Shown piece after piece: positions 53,600-63,708 of a DNA stretch of 64,000 bases. The DNA is from Corynebacterium simulans (GTDB taxonomy: Bacteria; Actinomycetota; Actinomycetes; Mycobacteriales; Mycobacteriaceae). Location: positions 1,860,001 to 1,924,000 of the forward strand of contig NZ_CP014634.1 of the NCBI RefSeq assembly GCF_001586215.1, in the 5' to 3' direction. Each line of letters begins with the position of its first letter. Position 1 is the first letter of the stretch. A program made the translations under genes and the position numbers. A model generated the notes under the pieces. The model made no database searches and was not told the DNA's origin. It saw only the letters and a list, made by a program, of their open reading frames with translations.

Positions 53600-53956
53600 C
53601 TAGTCCGCTACGTACTCCATCGTTTCGAACCGTGCAGTTTCGGGTGTAGCCGTCAAGAACATTTCGGCAAGGCCTGAAGACTGCACCATGGTGTGGAAAG
53701 AAAGCGCGTCTTCCTTTTCACTGAGATCAGGAAATGCGCCCCACAGTCTGACCGTCCGCCCGTCATGGAGCTGTCGGTTCCACAAATCCAAGTGGTACCA
53801 CGTGCTCTCTCCAGAAGGGTCTATGCTCCTGCGGGATTGAATTCCGACTCCGGTGAGAACGGTTCCTTCGGGCAGCATGTCGCTTTCAAAGACCTCGTTG
53901 GTGAGTTGGTCGATGAATCGGAACTGTTCTTCGGACAACGTGAGTTTCTTGCGCAC
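53600..53956 (-). CDS. hypothetical protein
   Basis: 118 residues, soluble, acidic, no signal peptide or known motif. The N-terminus (RKKLTLSEEQFRFIDQLTNEVFESD) is helical and the remainder looks like mixed beta strands. It is convergent with pqo (11-bp gap) and divergent from phoR across 210 bp. I do not recognise the family. Coding is supported mainly by its size and clean fit between neighbours. Confidence 0.5.
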   Translation of the reverse strand: MRKKLTLSEEQFRFIDQLTNEVFESDMLPEGTVLTGVGIQSRRSIDPSGESTWYHLDLWNRQLHDGRTVRLWGAFPDLSEKEDALSFHTMVQSSGLAEMFLTATPETARFETMEYVAD

Positions 53957-54166
53957 TTGGAATCCTTCTTCAGATTGGTTGCCGTGATTGCCATCGGTGA
54001 AGTCGACTTGGTGTTCACCTTACGTATTCCGGCCTGGTTGTTGGCGCCGTTGGCTAGGATGGGAGTTCACAGGTGATGTCCAGACTCCCTTCAGCGCCCT
54101 TGGAAGGCTGGGTGTCATTATTGCGAAATAGCAACAAGCACTCGCTGAAGGAAGTAACAAGAGCTA

Positions 54167-54871
54167 ATGGACGACAATAAAGAAGTAAAAGTCCTCGTCG
54201 TTGATGATGAGCCCAACATCGTGGAGTTACTCACCGTTTCCCTGAAGTTCCAGGGTTTCGAAGTATTCAGCGCAAACTCCGGCACTGAGGCGCTGCGGGT
54301 GGCCCGCGAGGTTAATCCTGATGCCTACATCATGGACGTCATGATGCCGGGCATGGACGGCTTCGAGCTGCTTGGCAAGCTGCGTCAGGAAGGCCTCGAC
54401 GGCCCGGTGCTTTACTTGACCGCAAAGGACAGCGTCGATCAGCGCATCCATGGCCTGACCATCGGTGCCGATGATTACGTGACTAAGCCGTTCAGCCTGG
54501 AAGAGGTTATCACCCGCCTGCGCGTTATCCTGCGCCGCGGCGCGAACGTCGATGACGCAAACAGTGACGCCACCATTTCCTATGCTGACCTCACCTTGAA
54601 TGATGACACCCACGAGGTCACCAAGGGAGGCGAAATCATCGAGCTGTCCCCAACCGAGTTCAACCTTCTGCGCTACCTCATGCAGAACAAGGAAGTGGTG
54701 CTGTCCAAGTCCAAGATCTTGGACAACGTCTGGCACTACGACTTCGGCGGCGATGGCAACGTAGTCGAGTCCTATATCTCCTACCTGCGCCGCAAGATCG
54801 ACACCGGCGATACGCAGCTTATTCATACTGTTCGCGGCGTCGGCTATGTTCTGCGCATGCCGCGTAACTAG
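54167..54871 (+). CDS. phoR: OmpR-family response regulator PhoR (phosphate limitation)
   Basis: A 234-residue regulator: receiver domain with DDEPNIV acidic pocket, phospho-acceptor Asp in YIMDVMMPGMDG, and Lys in DYVTKPFSLEE, then a winged-helix domain (ELSPTEFNLLRYLMQNKEVVLSKSKILDNVW, VESYISYLRRKID). By synteny with C. glutamicum cg2888-cg2887, where RR is PhoR and kinase is PhoS, it activates phosphate-starvation genes. Mycobacterial MprA/TcrX-type regulators are similar, so sequence alone is not specific. The kinase follows 34 bp later. Confidence 0.78.
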   Translation: MDDNKEVKVLVVDDEPNIVELLTVSLKFQGFEVFSANSGTEALRVAREVNPDAYIMDVMMPGMDGFELLGKLRQEGLDGPVLYLTAKDSVDQRIHGLTIGADDYVTKPFSLEEVITRLRVILRRGANVDDANSDATISYADLTLNDDTHEVTKGGEIIELSPTEFNLLRYLMQNKEVVLSKSKILDNVWHYDFGGDGNVVESYISYLRRKIDTGDTQLIHTVRGVGYVLRMPRN

Positions 54872-54905
54872 TAGTTCGCCACAGTCCTTTTTCGAGTACT
54901 AATAC

Positions 54906-56366
54906 ATGAGCACTACCCACTCGGCGGCGGAATCTACGCTGCCTGAAACCCCGTCCGTTGCGGTTCCCTCCGGGGAGCGCGCTAAGCGACGCCGCGTGCA
55001 GCGCCCCAAAGCGATGCCGCTGCGCACGTGGCTTTTGGTGCTCATGGTCTTGGTCTCTGGCCTCGGCCTGGCGGGTGCCTCTTTGGCGGTGTCCTCGATT
55101 ATGTCCGACGTCATGTATGGCAACGTCGATGATCAGCTAAAGGATGCCACCAACGGCTGGGCGCGCAATATGAGCAACGACTACTATTTGGGGGACTACT
55201 CTAGGCGCCCGCCTACGGAATACGTGGCGCTTAGCTACCTGCCGAATGGCACCGTTTTATACACCGGCCCCAAGACCAGCATGCCGGACGCGAAGAACCT
55301 CTACATCGGTGACGAGCCTGCCACCGTCGGTTCCGTTGGAAACGACGAAACCAAGTGGCGCGCCGTGGCCATCAAGGTCGATGGCACCGTGACCGTAGTG
55401 GCCAAGGATCTCACCCACGAGCGGCTTATTCTCCGCGGTCTAGCGATCGTGCAAATAATCATCACTGCCGTGGTCATGGGCATTATCGCCGTGGTGGGCA
55501 TGTGGTTTATCCGCCGCGCGCTGCGCCCGCTGCGCGTCGTTGAAAAGACCGCCTCCGAGATTGCCGCGGGTGACTTGGACAAGCGTGTGCCGGAGTGGCC
55601 GAAGCACACCGAGGTTGGTCAGCTCTCGGCTGCACTCAACGTGATGCTGGGTCAGCTGCAGCGCTCAGTTGTCCAAGCTCAAGATAAAGAGGAGCAGATG
55701 CGCCGTTTCGTCGGCGATGCTTCCCACGAGCTACGCACCCCGCTGACCAGTTTGCGTGGCTACACCGAGCTTTATCGCTCCGGCGCCACCAAGGATGTGG
55801 ATCTCGTCTTTTCCAAGATCGATGACGAGTCCAAGCGAATGTCGCTATTGGTGGAGGACCTGCTTTCTCTGACCCGCGCCGAGGGCTCGCGCCTGGACAT
55901 GCGCACTGTGGATATGCTGGAGCTGGTGCTTTCCGTCGGTTCCTCCGCGCGTGCCGCGTTTGCCGGCCGCCAGATCGACGTGGTTAACGAGACCCACGAT
56001 ATTCCGGTGGTCAAAGGCGACCCTGATCGCCTGCACCAGGTGCTGCTCAACCTCGTCTCCAACGGCATTCGCCACGGTGGCGAGGAAGCCAAGGTCAAAC
56101 TCACCATCCGCGAAGAGGGCGAGGGCACAGACAAGGCAGTGCTTATCGACGTCGCCGATGACGGCAAGGGCATGTCCCCCGAGGACACCAGCCACATCTT
56201 TGAGCGTTTCTATCGCGCGGATTCTTCCCGCACCCGCGATACCGGCGGCTCGGGCTTGGGCCTGGCCATCGTGAAATCTTTGGTGGAGCAGCACGGCGGC
56301 AGCATTGCCGTTAGCTCCCAGCTGGGGGAGGGCTCCACCTTTACGGTGCGCCTCCCAGCTTCATAA
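54906..56366 (+). CDS. phoS: sensor histidine kinase PhoS
   Basis: 486 residues: basic N-terminus, membrane helix about 40-62 ([22 protein letters not shown]), extracytoplasmic sensor of about 115 residues, and second helix about 180-203. A HAMP domain ([28 protein letters not shown]) is followed by HisKA with H in [22 protein letters not shown] and HATPase with [16 protein letters not shown] and [19 protein letters not shown]. Partner of the regulator at 54167. Assignment to phosphate sensing rests on gene order. Confidence 0.78.
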   Translation: MSTTHSAAESTLPETPSVAVPSGERAKRRRVQRPKAMPLRTWLLVLMVLVSGLGLAGASLAVSSIMSDVMYGNVDDQLKDATNGWARNMSNDYYLGDYSRRPPTEYVALSYLPNGTVLYTGPKTSMPDAKNLYIGDEPATVGSVGNDETKWRAVAIKVDGTVTVVAKDLTHERLILRGLAIVQIIITAVVMGIIAVVGMWFIRRALRPLRVVEKTASEIAAGDLDKRVPEWPKHTEVGQLSAALNVMLGQLQRSVVQAQDKEEQMRRFVGDASHELRTPLTSLRGYTELYRSGATKDVDLVFSKIDDESKRMSLLVEDLLSLTRAEGSRLDMRTVDMLELVLSVGSSARAAFAGRQIDVVNETHDIPVVKGDPDRLHQVLLNLVSNGIRHGGEEAKVKLTIREEGEGTDKAVLIDVADDGKGMSPEDTSHIFERFYRADSSRTRDTGGSGLGLAIVKSLVEQHGGSIAVSSQLGEGSTFTVRLPAS

Positions 56367-56373
56367 TTAATCG

Positions 56374-56417
56374 GCCGCTAACGAGGCCTTCTCACGAGGA
56401 CGCTGCTAGTTAGCGGC
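56374..56417. terminator. bidirectional hairpin between phoS and HIT gene
   Basis: GCCGCTAAC (56374-56382) is the perfect inverse of GTTAGCGGC (56409-56417). The right arm includes the stop codon of the HIT gene. It lies between convergent genes and has no strong T-run. Confidence 0.5.
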
Positions 56418-56832
56418 GTCCTTCTTCGTCGGTGCCCAAGTGCTGGCGAATACGCGTCGCTGCCTCATCCATGGCGGCAGGATCGGTGGCGTCGGCAGCA
56501 AATGCCTTGGCGAAGTCATACTCTTCCATCTTCTCGGTGGGGAAGAGGTGGATGTGGGTATGTGGCACGTCGAAGCCGGCGATGATGTAGCCAGTGCGTG
56601 GCGAGTTAAACGCCGTCTTGATAGCGGCGCCAATCTCCAGTGCCACCTCGTTGAGGTGTGCCCAGGTCTGTGGGTCGAGGTCGGTCCACTTATCTATCTC
56701 CTCAATCGGAACCACCAGAGTGTGGCCGTAGTTGAGGGGCTCGATGGATAAAAAGGCCACGCAGGTCTCGTCGCGGTAGACAAAGCGTGCAGGCAGTTCA
56801 CCATTAATAATCTTGGTAAATACAGAAGACAT
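56410..56832 (-). CDS. HIT-family nucleotide hydrolase
   Basis: A 140-residue histidine-triad protein with [29 protein letters not shown] at the N-terminus and the HTHIHLFP triad near residue 100. Such Hint-like enzymes hydrolyse AMP-linked compounds. The start at 56832 gives the standard length; in-frame sequence upstream is antisense of purD. The gap to purD on the other strand is 34 bp, so the promoters overlap. Confidence 0.88.
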   Translation of the reverse strand: MSSVFTKIINGELPARFVYRDETCVAFLSIEPLNYGHTLVVPIEEIDKWTDLDPQTWAHLNEVALEIGAAIKTAFNSPRTGYIIAGFDVPHTHIHLFPTEKMEEYDFAKAFAADATDPAAMDEAATRIRQHLGTDEEGRR

Positions 56833-56866
56833 GGTGACTAGGCTACCTCCAGTTAAGATGGACGGC

Positions 56867-58165
56867 ATGCGCATTCTCGTAATTGGCTCGGGCGGCCGCG
56901 AACACGCCCTGCTCAAAGGTCTCAAGGCAGATCCACTGACCACTGAACTCCACGTTGCCCCAGGCTCGCCGAACTTCGATTCCCTGGCCACGGTGCATCC
57001 TGAGTACTCCAAGGTTGATGACCCAGCACAGATGCTGGAGCTGGCGCAGAAAATTGACGCCGAGCTCGTCGTCGTTGGCCCCGAGGTGCCGCTGGTTGCC
57101 GGCGTCGCAGATGAGCTGCGCGCCAACGGCATCGCCGTCTTCGGCCCCTCCAAGGAGGCCGCGCAGATTGAGGGCTCCAAGGCCTTTGCCAAGGACGTCA
57201 TGAATGCTGCTGGCGTTCGCACCGCTCGCGCGGAGCAGCTGGTGCCGGGGGCTTCCGACGCCGACATTGAGTCCGCCCTCGACCGTTTCGGCCCGCACTT
57301 CGTGGTGAAAGATGACGGCCTCGCCGGCGGCAAGGGCGTCGTTGTCACCGACGACCGCGCTGCCGCGAAGGAACATGTAAACGAGGTTCACGCGGCAGGA
57401 AACCCGGTCCTGCTCGAGTCCTTCCTCGATGGCCCAGAAGTTTCCCTGTTCTGCTTGGTCGACGGCGAGACCGTCGTTCCGTTGCTCCCAGCGCAGGACC
57501 ACAAGCGCGCCTACGACAATGACGAAGGCCCCAACACCGGCGGCATGGGCGCCTATACGCCGCTGCCGTGGCTGCCTGCCGACGGCGTGCAGCGCATCGT
57601 CGACGAAGTCTGCAAGCCAGTTGCCGCCGAAATGGTGCGCCGCGGCACCCCGTACTCCGGCCTGCTTTATGCCGGCCTCGCGTGGGGCAAGGAGGGCATC
57701 GCCGTTGTCGAGTTCAACTGCCGCTTCGGCGACCCAGAAACCCAGGCAGTTCTTTCCATGCTCGAGTCCCCGCTGGCTGAGGCGCTTAACGCCACCGCCG
57801 CCGGCAAGCTTGCCGAGCTGGACGAGCTGAAGTGGAAGGACGGCTACGCCGTTACCGTCGTCCTGGCCGCTGAGGGCTACCCAGCCTCCCCGCGTAAGGG
57901 CGACGTCATCACCGGCCCGGGCCTGGATGATCCGAACAAGGTCCTCCACGCCGGTACCTCGCAAGCCGAAGGCTCGCGCGGTGTTGAAGAGGAAGTCGAT
58001 GTCATCTCCAACGGCGGCCGCGTGCTCAACGTCCTGGGCCAGGGCGCCACACTCGCCGAGGCCCGCGCCGCCGCCTACGAGGTGCTAGAAGGCCTTAAGT
58101 TGGACGGCAGCTTCTACCGTCGCGACATCGGAAAGCGTGCCGAAGACGGCGAGATTTCCATCTAG
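56867..58165 (+). CDS. purD: phosphoribosylamine-glycine ligase
   Basis: A 432-residue ATP-grasp enzyme making glycinamide ribonucleotide, the second step of purine synthesis. [59 protein letters not shown] and [13 protein letters not shown] are the family's diagnostic segments, with the RFGDPETQ metal site near residue 290. ATG 56867 gives the canonical start; an ATG at 56858 would add three residues. First of a purD-purB-purC run. Confidence 0.95.
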   Translation: MRILVIGSGGREHALLKGLKADPLTTELHVAPGSPNFDSLATVHPEYSKVDDPAQMLELAQKIDAELVVVGPEVPLVAGVADELRANGIAVFGPSKEAAQIEGSKAFAKDVMNAAGVRTARAEQLVPGASDADIESALDRFGPHFVVKDDGLAGGKGVVVTDDRAAAKEHVNEVHAAGNPVLLESFLDGPEVSLFCLVDGETVVPLLPAQDHKRAYDNDEGPNTGGMGAYTPLPWLPADGVQRIVDEVCKPVAAEMVRRGTPYSGLLYAGLAWGKEGIAVVEFNCRFGDPETQAVLSMLESPLAEALNATAAGKLAELDELKWKDGYAVTVVLAAEGYPASPRKGDVITGPGLDDPNKVLHAGTSQAEGSRGVEEEVDVISNGGRVLNVLGQGATLAEARAAAYEVLEGLKLDGSFYRRDIGKRAEDGEISI

Positions 58166-58187
58166 CTTTTCTCTCGCACCCCCGTAT

Positions 58188-58225
58188 AGCCCAGCTTGCT
58201 ACCAAAAGGTACAGGCTGGGCTTTG
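58188..58225 (+). terminator. terminator between purD and purB
   Basis: AGCCCAGC (58188-58195) pairs with GCTGGGCT (58215-58222), followed by a short TTTG. A 19-nt loop makes it moderate, so read-through into purB is plausible. Confidence 0.55.
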
Positions 58226-58236
58226 TACATGGAATA

Positions 58237-59676
58237 ATGTTTCCCGTGGCTGAAAAGAAGAACATTTCCAACGTCCTATCCTCCCGCTATGCCTCCGCAG
58301 AGCTTTCCAATATTTGGAGCCCGGAGTACAAGATCATCCTGGAGCGCCAGCTGTGGATCGCCGTCATGCGCGCGCAAAAGGATTTGGGAGTCGATATTCC
58401 AGCAGAGGCCATTGCGGCCTACGAGTCCGTGGTTGAGCAGGTGGACCTCGAGTCCATCGCTGCCCGTGAGCGCGTAACGCGCCACGACGTCAAGGCCCGC
58501 ATCGAGGAGTTCAACGCCCTCGCTGGCTTTGAGCACATCCACAAGGGCATGACCAGCCGAGATCTCACCGAGAACGTCGAGCAGCTGCAGATTCATTCCT
58601 CGCTGCGCCTCATCCGTGACAAGGCCATCGCGGTCGTCGCGCGCATCGGCAAGCATGCGGCTGCTTACCAGTCTCAGGTCATGGCCGGCCGTTCCCACAA
58701 CGTTGCTGCTCAGGCCACCACCCTGGGCAAACGCTTTGCTTCCGCAGCCGATGAGATGCTGCTGGGCATCGAGCGCGTCGAATCGCTCCTGGCTGCCTAT
58801 CCGCTGCGCGGCATCAAGGGCCCGATGGGCACCTCCCAGGACATGCTCGACCTGATGGGCGGCTCCGAGGACAAGCTGGCCTCCCTGGAGACTGCGATTG
58901 CTGATCACCTGGGCTTCCACCGCATCTTCAACTCCGTTGGTCAGGTTTACCCACGCTCCCTCGATTTCGACGCCGTTTCCGCGCTGGTTGAGCTGGGCGC
59001 CGGCCCGTCTTCCTTGGCCACCACCATCCGCTTGATGGCTGGCAATGAGACCGTCACCGAGGGCTTCAAGGAAGGCCAGGTTGGCTCTTCCGCGATGCCA
59101 CACAAGATGAACGCCCGTTCCTGCGAGCGCGTGTGTGGCTTCCAGGTCATCCTGCGCGGCTACCTCACCATGGTTGCGGATCTCTCCGGTCAGCAGTGGA
59201 ACGAGGGCGACGTATTCTGCTCCGTGGTGCGCCGCGTTGCGCTTCCCGACGCCTTCTTTGCCCTCGACGGCCAGTTCGAAACCTTCCTGACCGTGCTGGA
59301 CGAGTTCGGTGCCTTCCCTGCGATGATCGACCGCGAGCTCGAGCGCTACCTGCCTTTCCTTGCCACCACCCGCATCCTGATGGCGGCCGTGCGTGCCGGC
59401 GTCGGCCGCGAGACCGCGCACGAGGTCATCAAGGAAAACGCCGTCGCAGTGGCGCTGAACATGCGCGAAAACGGCGGCGATCAGGACTTGGTCGAGCGCC
59501 TTGCCGCCGACGAGCGCCTGCCGATGTCCGCCGAGGACCTGGAGGCTGCCTTGGCCGATAAGCACGCCTTCATCGGCGCCGCGGAGTCCCAGGTCAACCA
59601 GGTTCTTACCCGCATCAACAACCTGGTCAGCGAGCACCCGAAGGCCGCCGCTTATACCCCAGGCGAGATTCTCTAA
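58237..59676 (+). CDS. purB: adenylosuccinate lyase
   Basis: 479 residues of the fumarase/aspartase superfamily, acting twice in purine synthesis (SAICAR to AICAR; adenylosuccinate to AMP). Conserved segments include RHDVKARIEEFN, HKGMTSRDLTEN and the signature loop VGSSAMPHKMNARSCERV with the catalytic Ser. ATG 58237 and a GTG at 58246 (VAEKKN) are both possible; the latter is closer to common lengths. Followed by purC after 21 bp. Confidence 0.94.
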   Translation: MFPVAEKKNISNVLSSRYASAELSNIWSPEYKIILERQLWIAVMRAQKDLGVDIPAEAIAAYESVVEQVDLESIAARERVTRHDVKARIEEFNALAGFEHIHKGMTSRDLTENVEQLQIHSSLRLIRDKAIAVVARIGKHAAAYQSQVMAGRSHNVAAQATTLGKRFASAADEMLLGIERVESLLAAYPLRGIKGPMGTSQDMLDLMGGSEDKLASLETAIADHLGFHRIFNSVGQVYPRSLDFDAVSALVELGAGPSSLATTIRLMAGNETVTEGFKEGQVGSSAMPHKMNARSCERVCGFQVILRGYLTMVADLSGQQWNEGDVFCSVVRRVALPDAFFALDGQFETFLTVLDEFGAFPAMIDRELERYLPFLATTRILMAAVRAGVGRETAHEVIKENAVAVALNMRENGGDQDLVERLAADERLPMSAEDLEAALADKHAFIGAAESQVNQVLTRINNLVSEHPKAAAYTPGEIL

Positions 59677-59697
59677 AAGCGAATTAGGATAGGACTC

Positions 59698-60567
59698 ATG
59701 CGCCCAGAACTTTCTTCTTATAAGCACCTTGCTTCCGGCAAGGTCCGTGACATCTACGACGTCGACGAGAACACCCTGCTGATGGTCGTCTCTGACCGCA
59801 TCTCGGCCTACGACCACTCCCTGGACCCGGCTATCCCGGACAAGGGGCGTGTTCTGACCGCGACCTCGAAGTTCTTCTTCGACGTCATCGATTTTCCGAA
59901 TCACCTCGCCGGCCCGCTTGATGACGAGCGCATCCCGGAGGAGGTGCTGGGCCGCGCCATGGTGGTCAAGAAACTCGACATGCTGCCTTTCGAGTGCGTC
60001 GCGCGCGGCTACCTCACTGGTTCCGGCCTAAAGGAGTATAAGGAAAGCGGTACCGTTTGCGGCATCGAGCTGCCGGAGGGCCTTACCGAGGCCTCCCGCC
60101 TGCCAGAGCCGATCTTTACCCCGGCCACCAAGGCGGAGCAGGGCGAGCATGATGAGAACGTGTCCTTTGACGCGGTCGTCGCCAAGCTGGGTAAAGAGCG
60201 TGCGGAAGAGCTGCGCGCTGCCACCCTGCGCATCTATTCCGAGGCCGCCCGCATCGCGGAGGAGAAGGGAATCATCCTGGCCGATACCAAGTTCGAGTTT
60301 GGCCTCGATGAAAATGGCACCCTGATTCTGGCCGATGAGGTCCTAACCCCGGATTCCTCCCGCTACTGGCCGGCCGATACGTATGAGGAGGGCAAGGTTC
60401 AGCCTTCCTTCGACAAGCAGTACGTGCGCAACTGGCTGACCTCCCCGGAATCCGGCTGGGACCAGGCTTCTGATACCAAGCCGCCGCGCCTGCCTGACGA
60501 CGTCGTCGAGGCCACCCGTGCGCGCTACGTCGAGGCTTACGAGCGTCTTTCGGGAAACTCCTTCTAG
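59698..60567 (+). CDS. purC: SAICAR synthase
   Basis: A 289-residue PurC enzyme that joins CAIR and aspartate using ATP. The N-terminal [31 protein letters not shown] is the family fingerprint, with [16 protein letters not shown] and the C-terminal [28 protein letters not shown] motif. An AATTAGGATAG ribosome region precedes the ATG. Confidence 0.95.
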   Translation: MRPELSSYKHLASGKVRDIYDVDENTLLMVVSDRISAYDHSLDPAIPDKGRVLTATSKFFFDVIDFPNHLAGPLDDERIPEEVLGRAMVVKKLDMLPFECVARGYLTGSGLKEYKESGTVCGIELPEGLTEASRLPEPIFTPATKAEQGEHDENVSFDAVVAKLGKERAEELRAATLRIYSEAARIAEEKGIILADTKFEFGLDENGTLILADEVLTPDSSRYWPADTYEEGKVQPSFDKQYVRNWLTSPESGWDQASDTKPPRLPDDVVEATRARYVEAYERLSGNSF

Positions 60568-60642
60568 GGCCTAGAGCCTTTGTTACGGTCGGGTTTCGAG
60601 AAATCTCACTACAAATAAGCCCCCTAATCTAGCGAGGAGAAC

Positions 60643-62766
60643 ATGACTGAATTGACCCCGCCGATTGCCGCAAAACACCCCATCACCCGCGAGTTTCATG
60701 GCCGCAGCTTCGTGGATGATTACGAGTGGATGCGGGATAAAGAATCCGCAGAAACGCTCGATTATCTGCGCGCGGAGAATGCTTATACTGAGCAGGAGAC
60801 TGCGCACCTTAAAGAGCTGACTGAGAACATCTTCCAGGAAGTAAAGTCGCGTGTGAAGCAAACGGACATGTCCGTGCCTTCGCGCAGGGGCCAGTACTGG
60901 TATTACGGCCGCTCTGTCGAGGGCAAGAACTATGGCATTAGCTGCCGCGTTCCGGTGGCCGAAGGTGCTGACCCGTGGACCGCTCCCGTTATTCCAGAAG
61001 AAGGCGCTCCTGAGGGCGAGGAAATCCTCCTAGATGCCAATGAGCTAGCAAAAGGCACCGAATTCTTCGCGATGGGCGCCTCCACCGTCTCTGACTCCGG
61101 CAACCTGCTGGCTTATTCCGTGGATACCGCTGGCGACGAGCGTTTTTCTCTGGTCATCAAGGACTTGCGTACCGGCGAGCTGCTCTCCGACCGCCTCGAA
61201 GGCATCTTCTACGGTGCAGCCTGGGTGGGCGATGACTACATCTTTTACACCACGGTCGATGATGCCTGGCGCCCAGATACCGTCTGGCGCCACAAGGTGG
61301 GAACCGAGCAGTCCGAAGACGTGCAGGTCATGTATGAAGCCGACGAGCACTTTAATATCGGCGTCGGCAGTATTCGCAGCGAGAAGTACCTGTTCATCGT
61401 CATCGGCTCGAAGCTGACCTCAGAGACCTGGGTGCTGGATCGCACGGACCCGGAAGGCGAATTCCAGGTTCTGTGGCAGCGCGAAGCAGGTGTTGACTAC
61501 GACGTCGACTATGCCGAGATTGACGGCCAGGCCTATTGGTTTGTCACCCACAACGCATCAGGTCCGAACTTCACCCTGGCCACCACGCCGCTGGCCGTAG
61601 GGGAGGACCTCGCACCGCTCCGCGAGCTCGATGTGCTGATTCCGCATCGCGAGGATGTGCGCCTGGAAGGCGTGGATACCTATCGCGACCAGGTCGTCGT
61701 AGGCTACCGCCGCGCCGGCATCGGGCGTGCCGCAATCATGGATGTACGCCATGGTTGGTCCGAATTTAAGGAATTAAACTTCAACGAAGAGCTCTACACC
61801 GTGAGCGTTGGCGGCAACCCGGAATGGGATGCACCGGTACTGCGGGTGAGCTACACCTCCTTCATCCAGCCTTCGCAGCTTTTCGATTACCGCGTTGAGA
61901 CTGGCGAGTACACCTTGCTCAAGGAACAAGAAGTCCCGGGCGGTTACAACAAGGATGACTACGTTGCCTACCGCATGTGGACGCAGGCTTCCGACGGCAC
62001 GCAGATTCCGGTCTCCATCGTGCACCGCGCTGATCTTGACCGCACCAAAGTTAACCCGACGCTTCTCTACGGATACGGCTCTTATGAGGCCAGCATGGAC
62101 CCGTACTTCTCCGTCTTCCGTCTGTCCTTGATGGATCGCGGCATGATCTTCGCCATGGCGCACGTCCGCGGCGGCGGCGAGATGGGTCGTACCTGGTACG
62201 ACGACGGCAAGCTTCTGCAGAAAAAGAACACCTTCACAGACTTCATCGCGGTGGCCGATGACCTCATTGCGCGCGGTGTCACCACCGCAGATCAGATGGT
62301 GGCGGAAGGCGGCTCCGCCGGTGGCCTGCTGATGGGCGCGGTGGCGAACATGGCCCCGGACCGCTTCACGGCCATCCAGGCCTCTGTGCCCTTCGTGGAC
62401 CCGCTGACTTCCATCCTGAAGCCGGAGCTACCGCTGACGGTCATCGAGTGGGAAGAGTGGGGCGACCCGTACCACGACCCAGAGGTCTATGACTATATGA
62501 AGTCCTATGCGCCTTACGAGAACGTCACTGCGCAGAACTACCCGGACATTTTGGCGATTACCTCGCTAAACGACACTCGCGTGCTCTACGTGGAACCGGC
62601 GAAGTGGATTGCCAAGCTGCGTGATACCGCAGCGGGCGGGCAGTTCCTGCTCAAGACGGAGATGGTTGCTGGCCACGGTGGCGTTTCTGGACGCTATGAC
62701 AAGTGGCGCCAGAATGCCTTCGAATACGCGTGGACCATTAACAAGGCCACGGGGTTGAAAGCTTAG
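60643..62766 (+). CDS. ptrB: prolyl oligopeptidase family serine protease (oligopeptidase B-like)
   Basis: A 707-residue S9A peptidase without signal peptide. N-terminal cap (IAAKHPITREFHGRSFVDDYEWMRDKES) and seven-bladed propeller run to about residue 420. The catalytic domain has Ser in AEGGSAGGLLMGAV, Asp in TSLNDTRVLY and His in VAGHGGVSGRYDKW. RGGGEMGRTWYDDGKLLQKKNTFTDF is typical of oligopeptidase B. It should cleave short peptides in the cytoplasm, after basic or proline residues. An AGCGAGGAG site precedes the ATG. Confidence 0.88.
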   Translation: MTELTPPIAAKHPITREFHGRSFVDDYEWMRDKESAETLDYLRAENAYTEQETAHLKELTENIFQEVKSRVKQTDMSVPSRRGQYWYYGRSVEGKNYGISCRVPVAEGADPWTAPVIPEEGAPEGEEILLDANELAKGTEFFAMGASTVSDSGNLLAYSVDTAGDERFSLVIKDLRTGELLSDRLEGIFYGAAWVGDDYIFYTTVDDAWRPDTVWRHKVGTEQSEDVQVMYEADEHFNIGVGSIRSEKYLFIVIGSKLTSETWVLDRTDPEGEFQVLWQREAGVDYDVDYAEIDGQAYWFVTHNASGPNFTLATTPLAVGEDLAPLRELDVLIPHREDVRLEGVDTYRDQVVVGYRRAGIGRAAIMDVRHGWSEFKELNFNEELYTVSVGGNPEWDAPVLRVSYTSFIQPSQLFDYRVETGEYTLLKEQEVPGGYNKDDYVAYRMWTQASDGTQIPVSIVHRADLDRTKVNPTLLYGYGSYEASMDPYFSVFRLSLMDRGMIFAMAHVRGGGEMGRTWYDDGKLLQKKNTFTDFIAVADDLIARGVTTADQMVAEGGSAGGLLMGAVANMAPDRFTAIQASVPFVDPLTSILKPELPLTVIEWEEWGDPYHDPEVYDYMKSYAPYENVTAQNYPDILAITSLNDTRVLYVEPAKWIAKLRDTAAGGQFLLKTEMVAGHGGVSGRYDKWRQNAFEYAWTINKATGLKA

Positions 62767-62814
62767 ACGCTCCTCGCCGCGCGGACTCGCGGTGGCTGTG
62801 CGATAATTGCACTT

Positions 62815-63501
62815 ATGCATGGCCACCTTCTAGTTTCGATTTCTAGCATCTTTTCTGACACGCGGAAGCAAACTAGTAACCTCCTCAAAGAACTAGACCG
62901 GGAAGAAATCCCGGTCTCTTTGCTGGTTGCCCCACACATTGATGGCAATTGGCACCTGGCCAAAGATGACAAGACCTTAGGCTTTCTCAAAGAGCAGGAA
63001 TCCGCGGGTAGGTTACTCATCCTGAATGGCTTCGACCAAGCGGTGCAAGGTCGTCGCGCCGAGTTCGCTAACCTCGACTCGCACGAGGCCAATCTCCGTT
63101 TGAAGGGCGCCACGCGGCAGATGGCCAAGCTGGGCTTCGAGTCGAGCATCTTCGCACCTCCACGCTGGCGTATGTCGCCTGGCACCTTGGAGGTCCTACC
63201 GAACTTTGCTTTCGACGTCGCGGCCTCCACGCGTGGCATTCACGAGCTGCGTTCCGGCAAGTTCCACCAGACCCGCAACCTGTCCTTCGGCGAGGGCTTC
63301 GGTGCTGCAAAGTGGTGGCGCCGCAACATTATTCGCGCAGCTGAGCGCTCCGCGCTGCGCGGCAACACCGTGCGTCTTTCTATCTCTGGCCGCAACCTTA
63401 ATGACAGGAAAGTGGTCTCTGACTTCATCAAGGCGGTTGACCGCGCCGCGAGCGCCGGCGCGCAGCCCGCGGACTACGGCGTCTTTTTGGCGAAGCGTTA
63501 A
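62815..63501 (+). CDS. DUF2334-like polysaccharide-deacetylase-fold protein
   Basis: A 228-residue protein. HLLVSISSIFSDTRKQTSNLLKELDREEIPVSLLVAPHIDGNWHLAKD, LLILNGFDQ and FAPPRWRMSPGTLEVLPNFAFDVAAS follow the layout of DUF2334 proteins related to NodB deacetylases (beta/alpha barrel; His/Asp metal positions). The metal ligands are only partly obvious, so activity is uncertain. Transcribed after the oligopeptidase with a 48-bp gap. Confidence 0.65.
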   Translation: MHGHLLVSISSIFSDTRKQTSNLLKELDREEIPVSLLVAPHIDGNWHLAKDDKTLGFLKEQESAGRLLILNGFDQAVQGRRAEFANLDSHEANLRLKGATRQMAKLGFESSIFAPPRWRMSPGTLEVLPNFAFDVAASTRGIHELRSGKFHQTRNLSFGEGFGAAKWWRRNIIRAAERSALRGNTVRLSISGRNLNDRKVVSDFIKAVDRAASAGAQPADYGVFLAKR

Positions 63502-63554
63502 AAGCCTCCCGCGGAAGTGCACGCCACGCGTGCAAAGCGTGCCCTGAACGCACG

Positions 63555-63656
63555 CCGAACGCACAAAAGCGTGCACCGAACGCGCAAAAGCGCACAATTT
63601 GCCAATTAGACTGCTGAATCCGCGCTAATTCAGGGCATTATATGGCAAATTGTGCG
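63555..63656. repeat. intergenic tandem repeat and large perfect stem-loop
   Basis: Two 21-bp units starting CCGAACGC (63555 and 63576, sharing C-AAAAGCG) run into CGCACAATTTGCCA (63591-63604). That is the perfect 14-bp inverse of TGGCAAATTGTGCG at 63643-63656. Inside the loop, CTGAAT (63614) and ATTCAG (63628) can pair. It lies between convergent genes and shares its arm motif with the repeat at 5572. Confidence 0.75.
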
Positions 63657-63669
63657 TAAGGGGGAAACG

Positions 63670-63691
63670 CTCCGGGGAAAGCACCCCGGAG
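63670..63691. terminator. hairpin after the nuclease gene
   Basis: CTCCGGGG and CCCCGGAG form an 8-bp perfect stem with loop AAAGCA. On the minus strand it follows the nuclease stop and leads into a GTTTCCCCC stretch. Confidence 0.55.
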
Positions 63692-63708
63692 GAGACGCTC
63701 CCGGGAGC

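Noticed and set aside
56843..57964. 373-codon open frame on the minus strand opposite purD
   Set aside because: Shadow frame; purD has full family motifs on the plus strand.
58276..59904. 542-codon open frame on the minus strand opposite purB
   Set aside because: High-GC third-position shadow of purB with no recognisable motifs.
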